Below, one piece after another: positions 1 through 7,417 of a DNA stretch of 45,089 nucleotides. The DNA is taken from positions 1 through 45,089 of the IMG/VR virus record IMGVR_UViG_3300030106_002954. One strand, 5' to 3'. Source of the stretch: a virus. The first letter of the stretch is position 1, and every line of letters starts with the position of its first letter. The notes under the pieces are model-generated. The model was not told the origin of the DNA and made no database searches. It saw only the letters and a program-made list of their open reading frames with translations. The translations under genes and the position numbers were made by a program.

Positions 1-375
1 GGAGATATTATCTTCCTACTGCAGGTATAGCTAGAGACTTAAAACTTGGTGCTGGCAATATTGTTAAAGGAATTAGAGAAATGAATGGCAAATTCTTAGC
101 TACAGTTCAAGGTAGTGGTGTATGGCAAGAAACATCTAACTACGAAACTGAAGGTTATCTTATAACAGCTAACGCAGATTTCTTTACTGCTGAGAGAAAA
201 CAATGGGTAGAAGCTCAAATAGAAACACCAGATATAGCATCAGGACATACAGTAGAATTACATGTATCAGATGACATAGCAGGTATAACTTCCTCAACTC
301 ATTCAAGTTGGGATAAAGTTATTGATGCACAATCAGGTTCAGGAACTACAATAGCACAGGTAGATAAAATATCTA
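1..375. repeat. Left copy of the terminal overlap (circular junction)
   Basis: This segment aligns without gaps to 44715-45089. I count 13 mismatches, at 41, 75, 84, 104, 124, 125, 179, 212, 218, 224, 248, 249 and 250; the last 125 bases are identical. Six mismatches are synonymous in the tail-protein frame. The frame open at the right edge continues here in the same phase. Together this indicates a circular or circularly permuted genome of about 44,714 bp, with the ends assembled from two closely related strains. Confidence 0.85.
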
Positions 376-803
376 GATATGGTGCTATGAAGGTTGTACT
401 TAAATCTCAAGGTTCTACTACTGCACCTGAACTTAATTCAATTCAATATCGTGCATTAGCAAGACCAGAGTTAGTACTTGTACAGATACCAGTTAATCTT
501 AGTGATAGAGTAGAAAGACCATTTAGAAAACCTTTTACTGTAAAGAACTTAGGAGAAACAATATATCAATCATTAAAAAGTAAAGAAGGTACACCAGTAA
601 CATTAGAGATTTATGACCCTGCTGAAGTAATAAGAGGAGTTGTAGAAAAAATACAATATCCTATACAAGGTAATCCTAATTTTGGTAGTGTTACAAGGTA
701 TGCTATAATAACAATTCGTGGGACAAGACAGGAAATTTATGGTACAGTTACTTCAGGTAATGCTCCAGGAATAAATGCATATGGTATTATGAGATTTGGA
801 TAA
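3..803 (+). CDS. C-terminal part of the beta-propeller-like tail protein (rest at 43583-45089)
   Basis: The frame is open from the first full codon at base 3, so the ATG at 81 is internal and not the true start. Joined across the circular junction to 43583-44714 it gives 1935 nt, 644 residues plus stop. This C-terminal part (about 266 residues) looks like a beta-rich virion protein with alternating short hydrophobic strands, and no catalytic motif is visible. The N-terminal part carries an Asp-box and propeller-like repeats, so the whole is probably a tail or receptor-interacting protein. It lies directly before other tail-fibre-type genes. The function is inferred from position and repeat type. 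Confidence 0.75.
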   Translation, partial: RYYLPTAGIARDLKLGAGNIVKGIREMNGKFLATVQGSGVWQETSNYETEGYLITANADFFTAERKQWVEAQIETPDIASGHTVELHVSDDIAGITSSTHSSWDKVIDAQSGSGTTIAQVDKISRYGAMKVVLKSQGSTTAPELNSIQYRALARPELVLVQIPVNLSDRVERPFRKPFTVKNLGETIYQSLKSKEGTPVTLEIYDPAEVIRGVVEKIQYPIQGNPNFGSVTRYAIITIRGTRQEIYGTVTSGNAPGINAYGIMRFG

Positions 804-809
804 TAGAGG

Positions 810-815
810 TATAAT
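810..815 (+). promoter_or_regulatory. TATAAT box 8 nt before an ATG (possible leaderless promoter)
   Basis: A perfect TATAAT is followed by exactly 8 nt and the ATG at 824. No Shine-Dalgarno sequence sits at normal spacing and no good -35 is visible. Initiation at the usual distance would place the mRNA 5' end on or next to the start codon. The same arrangement recurs at 3606 and 4360. Confidence 0.45.
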
Positions 816-823
816 AAAATAAA

Positions 824-1837
824 ATGGTAGCAAGAGAAACAAATTTAGTAAACGCTTTTGAGACCACATTAGCTGCACAATTAGCTAGTGGTGGAAGCTC
901 AATGAATTTATCAGATGACCCAGGAGTAGATGCTCCTGCATATTTTGTAATAGACCCAGATAATGATAGTAATAGAGAGATAGTTCTTTGGTCATCAGGA
1001 ACTAACCATGCTGCAGCTACAGTTACAAGAGATGTAGATAGTAAGCATGGTACAGACCCAACACATGCTTCAGGAACAGTAGTAAGACTTGCTGTAGTTA
1101 AACAACATATAGAAGAAGCACATGATGCTGTTCAACAAGGTTTCGTATTAGAAGATGATGATGGTACAGAAGTAAGTGTTGCTCCCGCTGTTGCATCAGG
1201 TGTATATACAGCAAGAGAAGTTAAGTTTATTGGTTCAGGTATTACTACAAACTGGACTGATACAGATAATGGTACTGATGGAGACCCTTATGATTTAACA
1301 TTCACTAATGATGCAATAGGTAAACAATCAATATGGATACCTGCTGCAGCTATGTACCCTTCAAGTACAAATGGCTGTTCAGCATTGAAGCAAGTAGAAA
1401 TATCTGCTAACCAACCTGAATTAAAAGTTTTAGATTTCGCAGATGGTGCTGATTCATACGCACAATTCTCTATAGCAATGCCTTCATATTGGAATGAAAG
1501 TACTGTAACATTTAGGTCTTTCTGGACAGTTACAGGAACTAATACAGGAACAGTACAGTTCGCATTAGAAGGTCTAGCTAAAACAAGTGATGACGCTATC
1601 GGTGGGACTGCATTCTCTGCTCCTGGAGAACATACAGCTTTAGCACATAGTGGTACTTCAAATGACATAATGGTATCAGCAGAGAGTGAAGCTATTACTA
1701 TACAAGGTTCGCCTGCTGCAAATGATTTAGTTTACTTTAGAGTTACAAGAGATGTTTCAGGAGATACCCAAACAGGTGATGTAAGACTTATAGGAATAAA
1801 ATTATTCTATACAGTTGATGATGTACACGAGGCATAA
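824..1837 (+). CDS. Tail-fibre or adhesin-like structural protein
   Basis: 337 residues. The N-terminal ~100 residues look like a virion-attachment module seen in marine phage tail proteins, ending in a helix with the motif VVKQHIEEAHD. After a Ser/Gly-rich linker, the C-terminal ~150 residues begin with the motif SIWIPAAAMYPSS and form a beta-rich domain. I recognise that type of segment from marine phage fibres, where it probably contacts the host surface or carbohydrate. The gene follows the propeller-like tail protein and is followed by other small structural genes with 1-nt overlap. A TATAAT box sits 8 nt before the start. The role in adsorption is inferred. Confidence 0.7.
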   Translation: MVARETNLVNAFETTLAAQLASGGSSMNLSDDPGVDAPAYFVIDPDNDSNREIVLWSSGTNHAAATVTRDVDSKHGTDPTHASGTVVRLAVVKQHIEEAHDAVQQGFVLEDDDGTEVSVAPAVASGVYTAREVKFIGSGITTNWTDTDNGTDGDPYDLTFTNDAIGKQSIWIPAAAMYPSSTNGCSALKQVEISANQPELKVLDFADGADSYAQFSIAMPSYWNESTVTFRSFWTVTGTNTGTVQFALEGLAKTSDDAIGGTAFSAPGEHTALAHSGTSNDIMVSAESEAITIQGSPAANDLVYFRVTRDVSGDTQTGDVRLIGIKLFYTVDDVHEA

Positions 1838-2025
1838 TGTCAGGTCCTATATCTTTCGGTTATCAAGTTTCAGGGTTCGGTGCTAGTACACCTGTTTCTG
1901 CAGGAATCGAAGAAGGACTTCAAATTCTGCTATTATCAAGTGTAGGTCTTATAAGATTCAATGCTGAGAGTGATGGAGTAGCACCTCTATTAATGGGAGC
2001 ATTTGGAGAAAAGACAATAAGCTAG
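1837..2025 (+). CDS. Small hypothetical tail-region protein
   Basis: 62 residues; the ATG overlaps the stop of the upstream fibre gene by one base, so translation is probably coupled. The protein is Gly/Ser-rich with a short hydrophobic stretch near the middle (LQILLLSSVGLI) but no clear membrane anchor or motif. I do not recognise a family. Position between the fibre-like gene and another small structural gene suggests a minor virion component. Confidence 0.6.
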   Translation: MSGPISFGYQVSGFGASTPVSAGIEEGLQILLLSSVGLIRFNAESDGVAPLLMGAFGEKTIS

Positions 2026-2034
2026 GAGAAGAAT

Positions 2035-2367
2035 ATGGCAACATACAATTACAAGATACTAGGACAGACAGAAGCAAACGCTTCTGCTACTGCTCTATAT
2101 ACAGTACCGTCAAGTAAAGAAGCTATTGTTTCAACAATAGTTGTAAATGAACATGGCGGAGGTTCGTCTACTTACAGAATAGCTGTAAGAGAAGATGGCG
2201 ATACTTTAGCTGATAAGCACTATCTTGTTAAAGATGCAACAATAGCTGCTAATGATACAGTTACGCTTACATTGGGAATAACTTTGGAAGCAACTGATAT
2301 CTTAGAAGTATACGCATCTGACGCAGATGTATCTTTTAATGCCTTCGGTGTTGAAATAACACCTTAG
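2035..2367 (+). CDS. Small beta-sandwich-like structural protein
   Basis: 110 residues preceded by a good ribosome site (AGGAGAAG then ATG). The sequence alternates short beta strands with Asn/Ser/Asp turns, begins MATYNYKILGQ and contains a paired segment SSTYRIAVREDGDTLADKHY. Similar 100-120 residue proteins occur beside tail-fibre genes in marine phages. It is probably a minor virion or fibre-associated protein. No enzymatic motif is visible and the exact role is unknown. Confidence 0.6.
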   Translation: MATYNYKILGQTEANASATALYTVPSSKEAIVSTIVVNEHGGGSSTYRIAVREDGDTLADKHYLVKDATIAANDTVTLTLGITLEATDILEVYASDADVSFNAFGVEITP

Positions 2368-2386
2368 TAGTTAAGGAGATTTCATA

Positions 2387-3196
2387 GTGATAAGAAGATT
2401 ATTAGGTGATAACCAAGACTTTTCTAGGTCTATTAATGGTACTACTACTCGTTCAGCAGTTAATAGTGATGGAGCTTTTTCCAAAGTATCTGGAGCTAAG
2501 TTCTATGAAATATTAACTTGTGGAGGCGGAGGTGGTGGAGGCATTCTCCGTGGTGGTGGAGGAGGCGGTGGAGGTGTACAGATTTCTAAATGGAACTATA
2601 TCACACACGCAAACGAAGCTACTGTAGATGTTGGTGCTGCAGGAGGTAAACAAAACTCTGGTAGTACTACAACTGTTAATGGATTAGCAACTAACTTATC
2701 TACTGCAGGTGGGGGTAGAGGTGGTACTGGCGGTTGGTCAGGACACGGAGGTTCAAGTGGTGGTTGTGGTGGTGGAGCAGGAACACATGTTGGTTCAGCA
2801 GGTTCAGGTAATATTGGTGGCGATGGTGGTGCCGATAACTCAGATAACTATGCAGGAAATGGTGGAGGTATGGACTCTGACCTATCAGGAGATGATGGAG
2901 ACGCAGGAAATACTGGAGATGATAGAGGTGGTGATGGATATAGTGCAGACTCAACTGGCTACGGATGTGGTGGCGGTGGAGGAGGTTGGGATGGCTACGG
3001 TACAGGTGGTCAAGCAGGTGGTACTAGATATGGTGCCACAGGTAGACATAATAACTCTTCTGGAGCTAATTCAGGTGGATATGGTAGTGGAGGCGGTGGC
3101 ATTCATAATAATGGCAATGACGGTATTATGAATGGAACAGCAGGAAGGGTAGTTTTTGAATACCTTAAACCACACTCAGGATATACAGGTAGCTAA
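2387..3196 (+). CDS. Glycine-rich tail protein
   Basis: 269 residues from a GTG start with an AAGGAG ribosome site 8 nt upstream. From about residue 45 the protein is dominated by Gly runs (up to eight in a row) and GG-x-GG repeats with Ser, Asn and Asp, ending in a short strand segment FEYLKP. The composition recalls glycine-rich receptor-binding proteins such as T4-type adhesins, where poly-Gly segments pack as polyglycine-II helices and surface loops contact the host. Here that is inference from composition and from the tail-fibre neighbourhood. The low-complexity DNA (ggtggtgga) creates long spurious frames on both strands. Confidence 0.7.
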   Translation: MIRRLLGDNQDFSRSINGTTTRSAVNSDGAFSKVSGAKFYEILTCGGGGGGGILRGGGGGGGGVQISKWNYITHANEATVDVGAAGGKQNSGSTTTVNGLATNLSTAGGGRGGTGGWSGHGGSSGGCGGGAGTHVGSAGSGNIGGDGGADNSDNYAGNGGGMDSDLSGDDGDAGNTGDDRGGDGYSADSTGYGCGGGGGGWDGYGTGGQAGGTRYGATGRHNNSSGANSGGYGSGGGGIHNNGNDGIMNGTAGRVVFEYLKPHSGYTGS

Positions 3197-3603
3197 TGGT
3201 AGACCACCCAGATAAAGATACAGCAAAGCAAATAGTAGAACTAGATGACAGTAATATAGTTGTTAATGTCACTATTGGAGATAGTGATGCTTATGATAAA
3301 AAAGTAGCTGATAATCCTAGTAAGACTTATCTATTCCATGATATAGCTATGACAGGTTTTGGTTCATATCCTCTTAATGATACTGTTAGCATAGGTCACA
3401 GATGGGATGCAAGTAAATCAAAGTTCTTTGCTACTGATGAACAGAAAGCATTCGATACATGGGTGCATGAAGATGAAGCATCTGCAGGAACTGTTGTTCA
3501 ATGGGTTCCACCTACAGAAAAGCCTACTCCTCCAGAAGGTAAAGACTATTGGTGGAGTGGTGAAGTAGACGATTGGGTCTTAGAGGATTTACCCTCAGAG
3601 TAA
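3196..3603 (+). CDS. Hypothetical protein, possibly tail-fibre assembly
   Basis: 135 residues; the ATG overlaps the preceding stop by one base. It has an N-terminal beta-rich half (IVVNVTIGD), an acidic helical middle, and a C-terminal Pro/Trp-rich tail (PPEGKDYWWSGEVDDWV). That layout resembles tail-fibre assembly chaperones and similar proteins encoded after fibre genes. The gene follows the glycine-rich tail protein, which fits. No decisive motif is present, so the assembly role is a guess from layout and position. Confidence 0.55.
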   Translation: MVDHPDKDTAKQIVELDDSNIVVNVTIGDSDAYDKKVADNPSKTYLFHDIAMTGFGSYPLNDTVSIGHRWDASKSKFFATDEQKAFDTWVHEDEASAGTVVQWVPPTEKPTPPEGKDYWWSGEVDDWVLEDLPSE

Positions 3604-3605
3604 TT

Positions 3606-3611
3606 TATAAT
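3606..3611 (+). promoter_or_regulatory. TATAAT box 8 nt before an ATG (possible leaderless promoter)
   Basis: A perfect TATAAT lies exactly 8 nt before the ATG at 3620. The spacer AGGTGGAG resembles a ribosome site but is too close to the ATG to act as a normal one. It matches the geometry at 810 and 4360. Confidence 0.4.
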
Positions 3612-3619
3612 AGGTGGAG

Positions 3620-4357
3620 ATGAATCAATTCAAATTTTACCCAAGAGAAGGGTTCGATAGTATTGCTGCTTTATTTCCTATAGAGAGAGCTAACAAGTTT
3701 CTTCCTGAATGGTTTAAGAAAATAGGTAGAGGAGATTTAGTAGGAACATTACTTGATAATGATGATGTTCAAACTATCAGAAGATGCCCTGCTATTATAG
3801 ATTATTTATCATCAGGATATATACTACAGGCATATTCAGATATGGTATTTAATAGCCATGAAGACCATGTACATTGGAATATTGGTGTTGTTAATGCAAA
3901 TATTGGACTGCATCCAAATCAATTAATACAACAACATAGTCCTAAACAAACAGAGGGGGTTCCATTAAATACAGCTCCTACTGGAGAAGCTCTCAAGTTA
4001 ATCAATCCCTTTCACATGAGACTTCCTGAAGGTTGGTCTATGCTTTTCTTAGACCCTTACTATCATTTCAGAGGAGACGGAATGAAGTTCTTACCTGCAA
4101 TAGTAGAGTTAGATAAGAGATGGCAAGTTAATTTTCCTTTTGAATTTGTCAATGATAATATGGATTTTACTATAGAGGCAGGTACACCATTGCTACACAT
4201 GATACCTTTTAAGAGAGAGAAAGAACCTAAGTTAGTATCTAAAGAATTTTCAAAAGAGGAACTAGCTTTTGAAGTAGCACAGAATACATACGCTCATGCA
4301 GTCTTTAATAAAGATTATAAAGATATAACAGATAAGTTAGAGATTCCAGAAGGATAA
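3620..4357 (+). CDS. DUF6065-like protein
   Basis: 245 residues from the ATG at 3620; an in-frame GTG at 3614 is the alternative, but the TATAAT-N8-ATG layout favours 3620. The sequence shows the pattern I associate with DUF6065: RCPAIIDYLSSGY near residue 60, a middle LINPFHMRLPEGWS, then a hydrophobic FLPAIVELDKRW and the segment EAGTPLLHMIPFKRE near residue 190. The C-terminus is acidic. Members occur in phages and bacteria and I know of no assigned reaction. It stands between tail genes and the microprotein/lysis region. Confidence 0.6.
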   Translation: MNQFKFYPREGFDSIAALFPIERANKFLPEWFKKIGRGDLVGTLLDNDDVQTIRRCPAIIDYLSSGYILQAYSDMVFNSHEDHVHWNIGVVNANIGLHPNQLIQQHSPKQTEGVPLNTAPTGEALKLINPFHMRLPEGWSMLFLDPYYHFRGDGMKFLPAIVELDKRWQVNFPFEFVNDNMDFTIEAGTPLLHMIPFKREKEPKLVSKEFSKEELAFEVAQNTYAHAVFNKDYKDITDKLEIPEG

Positions 4358-4359
4358 GC

Positions 4360-4365
4360 TATAAT
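4360..4365 (+). promoter_or_regulatory. TATAAT box 8 nt before an ATG (possible leaderless promoter)
   Basis: A perfect TATAAT with an 8-nt spacer (CCATTATC) lies before the ATG at 4374. No ribosome site is present in the spacer. This is the third instance of the same geometry. Confidence 0.45.
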
Positions 4366-4373
4366 CCATTATC

Positions 4374-4514
4374 ATGGATTATTTAATAGGATTTCTAATA
4401 GGATACCTTTGCCAAAAGTTTTTTAATTGGTTAAGGATACTAGCTGATATTAAGATACCAGATAAATATGAAGCAGAAGATTGGGATTGGCTATCTACTA
4501 ATGACCCAGAATAA
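4374..4514 (+). CDS. Small membrane protein, 46 aa
   Basis: A 46-residue protein beginning with one hydrophobic segment (MDYLIGFLIGYLCQKFF), followed by an amphipathic stretch and an acidic Trp-containing tail (EAEDWDWLSTNDPE). It overlaps the following gene by 14 nt. The layout fits a single-pass phage membrane peptide, perhaps part of lysis or superinfection control, but there is no family evidence. A TATAAT box sits 8 nt before the start. Confidence 0.6.
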   Translation: MDYLIGFLIGYLCQKFFNWLRILADIKIPDKYEAEDWDWLSTNDPE

Positions 4515-4686
4515 CGGCTATACCAATAAAGAAATGCTATACCTCATAAAGGAGGATGTTACAAATTTACATGAAAGGATTGATTTCCTACATGAAAAGA
4601 TTAATAAAGCTCCTACAAGACAAGAAGTTGTTGGCTGGTTAGTAGCAATAACTAGTGCAGCAGCATTTTTAAATAGTATAATGTAA
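4501..4686 (+). CDS. Coiled-coil protein with C-terminal membrane anchor (XhlA-like)
   Basis: I use the ATG at 4501 (61 residues); a longer in-frame reading from 4468 would run through the upstream gene. An amphipathic helix with heptad pattern (LHERIDFLHEKINK, residues ~20-33) is followed by a C-terminal hydrophobic segment (VVGWLVAITSAAAFL). This is the plan of haemolysin XhlA-type phage proteins, which act with holins at the membrane. Family assignment is by layout only. Confidence 0.55.
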   Translation: MTQNNGYTNKEMLYLIKEDVTNLHERIDFLHEKINKAPTRQEVVGWLVAITSAAAFLNSIM

Positions 4687-4691
4687 TTATT

Positions 4692-4733
4692 ATGTGTCCG
4701 AATTGTAGTGATTGTGGGTGTGGAGGCTCATGA
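4692..4733 (+). CDS. 13-aa Cys-rich microprotein
   Basis: ATG to TGA, 13 residues (MCPNCSDCGCGGS), containing a CxxC followed by C-x-C. It begins just after the preceding stop and its TGA overlaps the next ATG (ATGA). The overlapped coupling and the four cysteines suggest a real metal-binding microprotein, but it is so short that chance cannot be excluded. Confidence 0.35.
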   Translation: MCPNCSDCGCGGS

Positions 4734-4873
4734 GTTATATAAAGAATACAAAAGAATATGACGATATATTCATCTTACCTGATGGGATACTAGAAGACGT
4801 ACCTAAAGCTAAGTTTATAGATGAATCAAAAGACTTTGAGGATGACGATTGTGGAGATAGTTGTAAGTTATAG
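4730..4873 (+). CDS. Small acidic hypothetical protein, 47 aa
   Basis: 47 residues, starting at the ATGA overlap with the Cys-rich microprotein. Sequence features are an acidic C-terminus (FEDDDCGDSC) with a CxxxC pair and no membrane segment. I do not recognise a family. The next gene starts 8 nt downstream on GTG. Confidence 0.5.
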   Translation: MSYIKNTKEYDDIFILPDGILEDVPKAKFIDESKDFEDDDCGDSCKL

Positions 4874-4881
4874 GTGAACAA

Positions 4882-6540
4882 GTGTTACATAAATTTAATA
4901 CACTTGTAAGAATCCTTATAGTAGCTTTATTAATATTCCCTACACCAGTATACGCAGAGACTACGACAGAAACTGAAACATTTGATGGAGAGAATGGTGC
5001 ATTAGTTACTGACCTGGGTGTTCCTAATGGTACTTTAGCTATTGATAATGATGATGTATCTACTAGAAATGACCAGAACTGTTGTGGTGTAGGTGGACAA
5101 TACTTCTTTAGCTTAAAGGATAGCTCTCAAGGTGGGAATGCAGCAGTATCCTATACCTTTACCCTACCATCAGACCATGACATAATTGAGATAGGTTTCA
5201 GAATGGCAGGAGTAAATAGTAATTATTCAATTCAATATAACTATTCAGATGAAACAAATGAAACTTCTAATTACAATGCACAATCAGGTTCAAGTTATGA
5301 GGATATAACTAAAGCTATTACTGATAAATATATAGTTAGCTTTGTTGTTACTGTATCTGATTGGTCAGGTATTGATACTATTTACTGGAAGTATGATTCC
5401 ACTCCACCTACTACAACTACAACACTTAGTCCTATAGATATAGAGAGGAATAATAACTTTGCAGAAACAGGTGTTCTTGAAACAAATGAAGAAAGAGAAG
5501 TTAGAGAATATAATAATGCTTTGGATTGGGAAAGAGATAAAAACCAATCCGAAACTGGTTATTGGGAATTAGATTCTGAACGTAGAGATAGGGAAGCAAG
5601 AGAAGCAGCAGAAGCTGAAGCTGCTCGTATTGCTGAGGAACAACGTATAGCTGCTGAGTCTGAAGCTAATCAACTTGAAACTGGTTACTACGAAACTAAT
5701 GCAGAGAGAGCTGATAGGGAAGCTAGAGAATATCAGGAGATGTTAGATAAAAACTTTGCTGAGACTGGATATTATGAAACTGATGATGAGCGATTAGCTA
5801 GAGAAGATGCTGAAGAGGAAGCTAAAATTAAAGCTGAAATAGAAGCAGCATTAGAGGAATCATTAAACTTAGAAGTTGAATTAAATGATGAAGAAATAGA
5901 AGAACTCGTTGAAGTTATTCAAGAGATTGAAGAAGTCCTAGAAGAATTGGATGTCGAAGTTGTAGAAGAAGTTATTGAAATTAAAGAAGTTGATGTTGAA
6001 GTAATTAAAGAAGAGTTAACTCCTGTTACAACAACTACTACAACTACAACAACAACTACTATCCCTCCACCTACTGAAGAGATAGCTGAACTTACTGAAG
6101 AGGAACAAGAAGTTGTTCAGGAAATAGTTGATAAGGTAGAGGAACTAGATACTTTAACTGAAGAGGAACAGGAAGTTGTTGCTGAAGTATTAGGTGTTGA
6201 GACTGAGGAGCTAGAGATTGTAGCTGAACTTGTAGAAGAGGAACCTGCTGTAGCTCAGGCTGTTGAAGAGTTTGTTGAGAGGGCAGCACAAGATGATAGT
6301 GATGACTATACCTTAGCTGATGCTGTTGTAGAGGTACAGTTAGAGGAATTTATAGCTGACCCTATAGCTGCTTTTACTGATATAAAGATAGAACCAATAG
6401 AACTTAGAGAAGTTATAGAGATAGGTAATGATATGACTACTGACCAGAAAGAGAAAGCTCAAGAAGTTGTAGTACCTGTTATCATAGTCTCGCAAATTAT
6501 AGCAACAAGCTCTATAATACCTATTAGAAGAATAAGATGA
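4882..6540 (+). CDS. Secreted repeat protein with signal peptide, Thr runs and C-terminal anchor-like tail
   Basis: 552 residues from a GTG start. Residues 1-25 form a signal peptide ending VYA with likely cleavage before ETTTE. Residues ~30-175 look like a beta-sandwich domain with a CC pair. After a Thr-rich linker come four copies of a ~30-70 residue unit with the core [FQ]xETGxxE[TL][ND]xER. These are followed by very acidic Glu/Val helices split by a run of nine or more Thr, and a C-terminal hydrophobic stretch ending in IRRIR. The protein is probably exported to or through the cell envelope and possibly membrane-anchored. Long Thr runs are common in exported proteins of marine Acidimicrobiia (my recollection). 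Function is unknown; receptor masking or lysis support are guesses. Confidence 0.7.
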   Translation: MLHKFNTLVRILIVALLIFPTPVYAETTTETETFDGENGALVTDLGVPNGTLAIDNDDVSTRNDQNCCGVGGQYFFSLKDSSQGGNAAVSYTFTLPSDHDIIEIGFRMAGVNSNYSIQYNYSDETNETSNYNAQSGSSYEDITKAITDKYIVSFVVTVSDWSGIDTIYWKYDSTPPTTTTTLSPIDIERNNNFAETGVLETNEEREVREYNNALDWERDKNQSETGYWELDSERRDREAREAAEAEAARIAEEQRIAAESEANQLETGYYETNAERADREAREYQEMLDKNFAETGYYETDDERLAREDAEEEAKIKAEIEAALEESLNLEVELNDEEIEELVEVIQEIEEVLEELDVEVVEEVIEIKEVDVEVIKEELTPVTTTTTTTTTTTIPPPTEEIAELTEEEQEVVQEIVDKVEELDTLTEEEQEVVAEVLGVETEELEIVAELVEEEPAVAQAVEEFVERAAQDDSDDYTLADAVVEVQLEEFIADPIAAFTDIKIEPIELREVIEIGNDMTTDQKEKAQEVVVPVIIVSQIIATSSIIPIRRIR

Positions 6541-6827
6541 TAAAGAAATTAATAGACATAATATTTAATATACTTGCTCTGCCATATCACATAGTTGTGA
6601 ATATACCCAGAGCAGTTAAAGCATTTGCTAAGTGGTTCATAGAAGCAATAAAAGAAACAATCGCACAGACATTTACACTTTTGGGCTTCTTCATCGCTTG
6701 GCTAACTTTAACTGGTACTGCTAAAGACATAGTGGGTGTAGCTATATTAGGTTCTATTACTTTATGGCTTATTACTATAGGACTTAGAAAAGAAAAGAAA
6801 CCAAAAGAACAATCTACTAGTAGATGA
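6537..6827 (+). CDS. Membrane protein with two to three hydrophobic segments
   Basis: 96 residues, overlapping both neighbours by ATGA-type junctions. The N-terminal helix (IIFNILALPYHIVV) is amphipathic to hydrophobic; two clear membrane segments follow (FTLLGFFIAWLTLTG, residues ~47-61, and ATVAILGS-like stretch to LWLITIGL, ~66-82). The C-terminus is basic. A class-II-holin-like topology is possible, but a better holin candidate lies at 10241. It stands directly before the ferredoxin gene. Confidence 0.6.
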   Translation: MIKKLIDIIFNILALPYHIVVNIPRAVKAFAKWFIEAIKETIAQTFTLLGFFIAWLTLTGTAKDIVGVAILGSITLWLITIGLRKEKKPKEQSTSR

Positions 6828-7075
6828 AGGTATGGATAGACCAGCACATCTGTACAGGAGATGGTATCTGTGAAGAGATAGCTCCTGATGTATTTGTTGG
6901 GTTGGATGATGGACTTTTTTATGTTAAAGACGGTGACCATATTTATGCAGAATCAGAGGGTAATAAAGAAGGTGCTAAAGGTATTGCCACAATTCCTGAA
7001 GGATTACTCCCAGATGTTATTGAATCAGCAGAAGAATGTCCTGGAGAATGTATAATGATAGAACCAGGAGAATAA
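6824..7075 (+). CDS. Actinobacterial-type [3Fe-4S] ferredoxin
   Basis: 83 residues. The N-terminus (MKVWIDQHICTGDGICEE) is the classic start of small actinobacterial ferredoxins of the kind that serve cytochromes P450. Cys10, Cys16 and Cys72 (followed by Pro73) are cluster ligands, and Asp13 occupies the place of the second Cys of a [4Fe-4S] site, which predicts a [3Fe-4S] cluster. Cys76 is an extra residue. A loop around residues 38-60 makes it somewhat longer than the usual 63-70. It is overlapped by the membrane-protein gene upstream and abuts SNase downstream. It would carry electrons in the cytosol of the infected cell; the redox partner is unknown. It is an auxiliary metabolic gene candidate. 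Confidence 0.85.
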   Translation: MKVWIDQHICTGDGICEEIAPDVFVGLDDGLFYVKDGDHIYAESEGNKEGAKGIATIPEGLLPDVIESAEECPGECIMIEPGE

Positions 7076-7417
7076 ATGAAATATTATTATGGAGTTGAGA
7101 TACTTAGAGTAGTAGATGGAGATACAGTAGATGTTAGAATTGATTTGGGTTTTGATGTGTGGCATAAATGTCGTGTACGACTTGTGGGCATCAACGCTCC
7201 TGAGTCTCGAACCAGAGATAAAGAGGAGAAAGAACGAGGGTTGGCTGCGAAACAGTGGCTTATTGATAGATTAGATGATGAATCAGTTGAGTTACATTCT
7301 CAAGGAAAAGGTAAGTATGGTAGAGTACTTGGAGAACTTTATATAGATGAAACAAATATTAATCAAGAGATGATAGAAGTAGGACATGCAGTATCTTACG
7401 ATGGGGGTAAGAGATAA
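7076..7417 (+). CDS. Staphylococcal-nuclease-like endonuclease
   Basis: 113 residues, SNase fold. The metal loop VVDGDTVDV (residues 12-20) is followed by RLVGINAPES, with Arg35 and Glu43 at the same numbers as the catalytic residues of the Staphylococcus enzyme, and by YGRVLG with Arg83 matching Arg87. There is no signal peptide, so it should act in the cytoplasm, cleaving DNA or RNA with Ca2+. The likely role is host nucleic-acid breakdown or processing. It starts right after the ferredoxin stop and overlaps the next ATG by one base. Confidence 0.85.
   Translation: MKYYYGVEILRVVDGDTVDVRIDLGFDVWHKCRVRLVGINAPESRTRDKEEKERGLAAKQWLIDRLDDESVELHSQGKGKYGRVLGELYIDETNINQEMIEVGHAVSYDGGKR

Noticed and set aside
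2700-3131. Long open frames on both strands inside the glycine-rich tail gene
   Set aside because: Produced by the low-complexity ggtggtgga repeats; no ribosome site and His/Leu- or Val/Gln-rich nonsense products.
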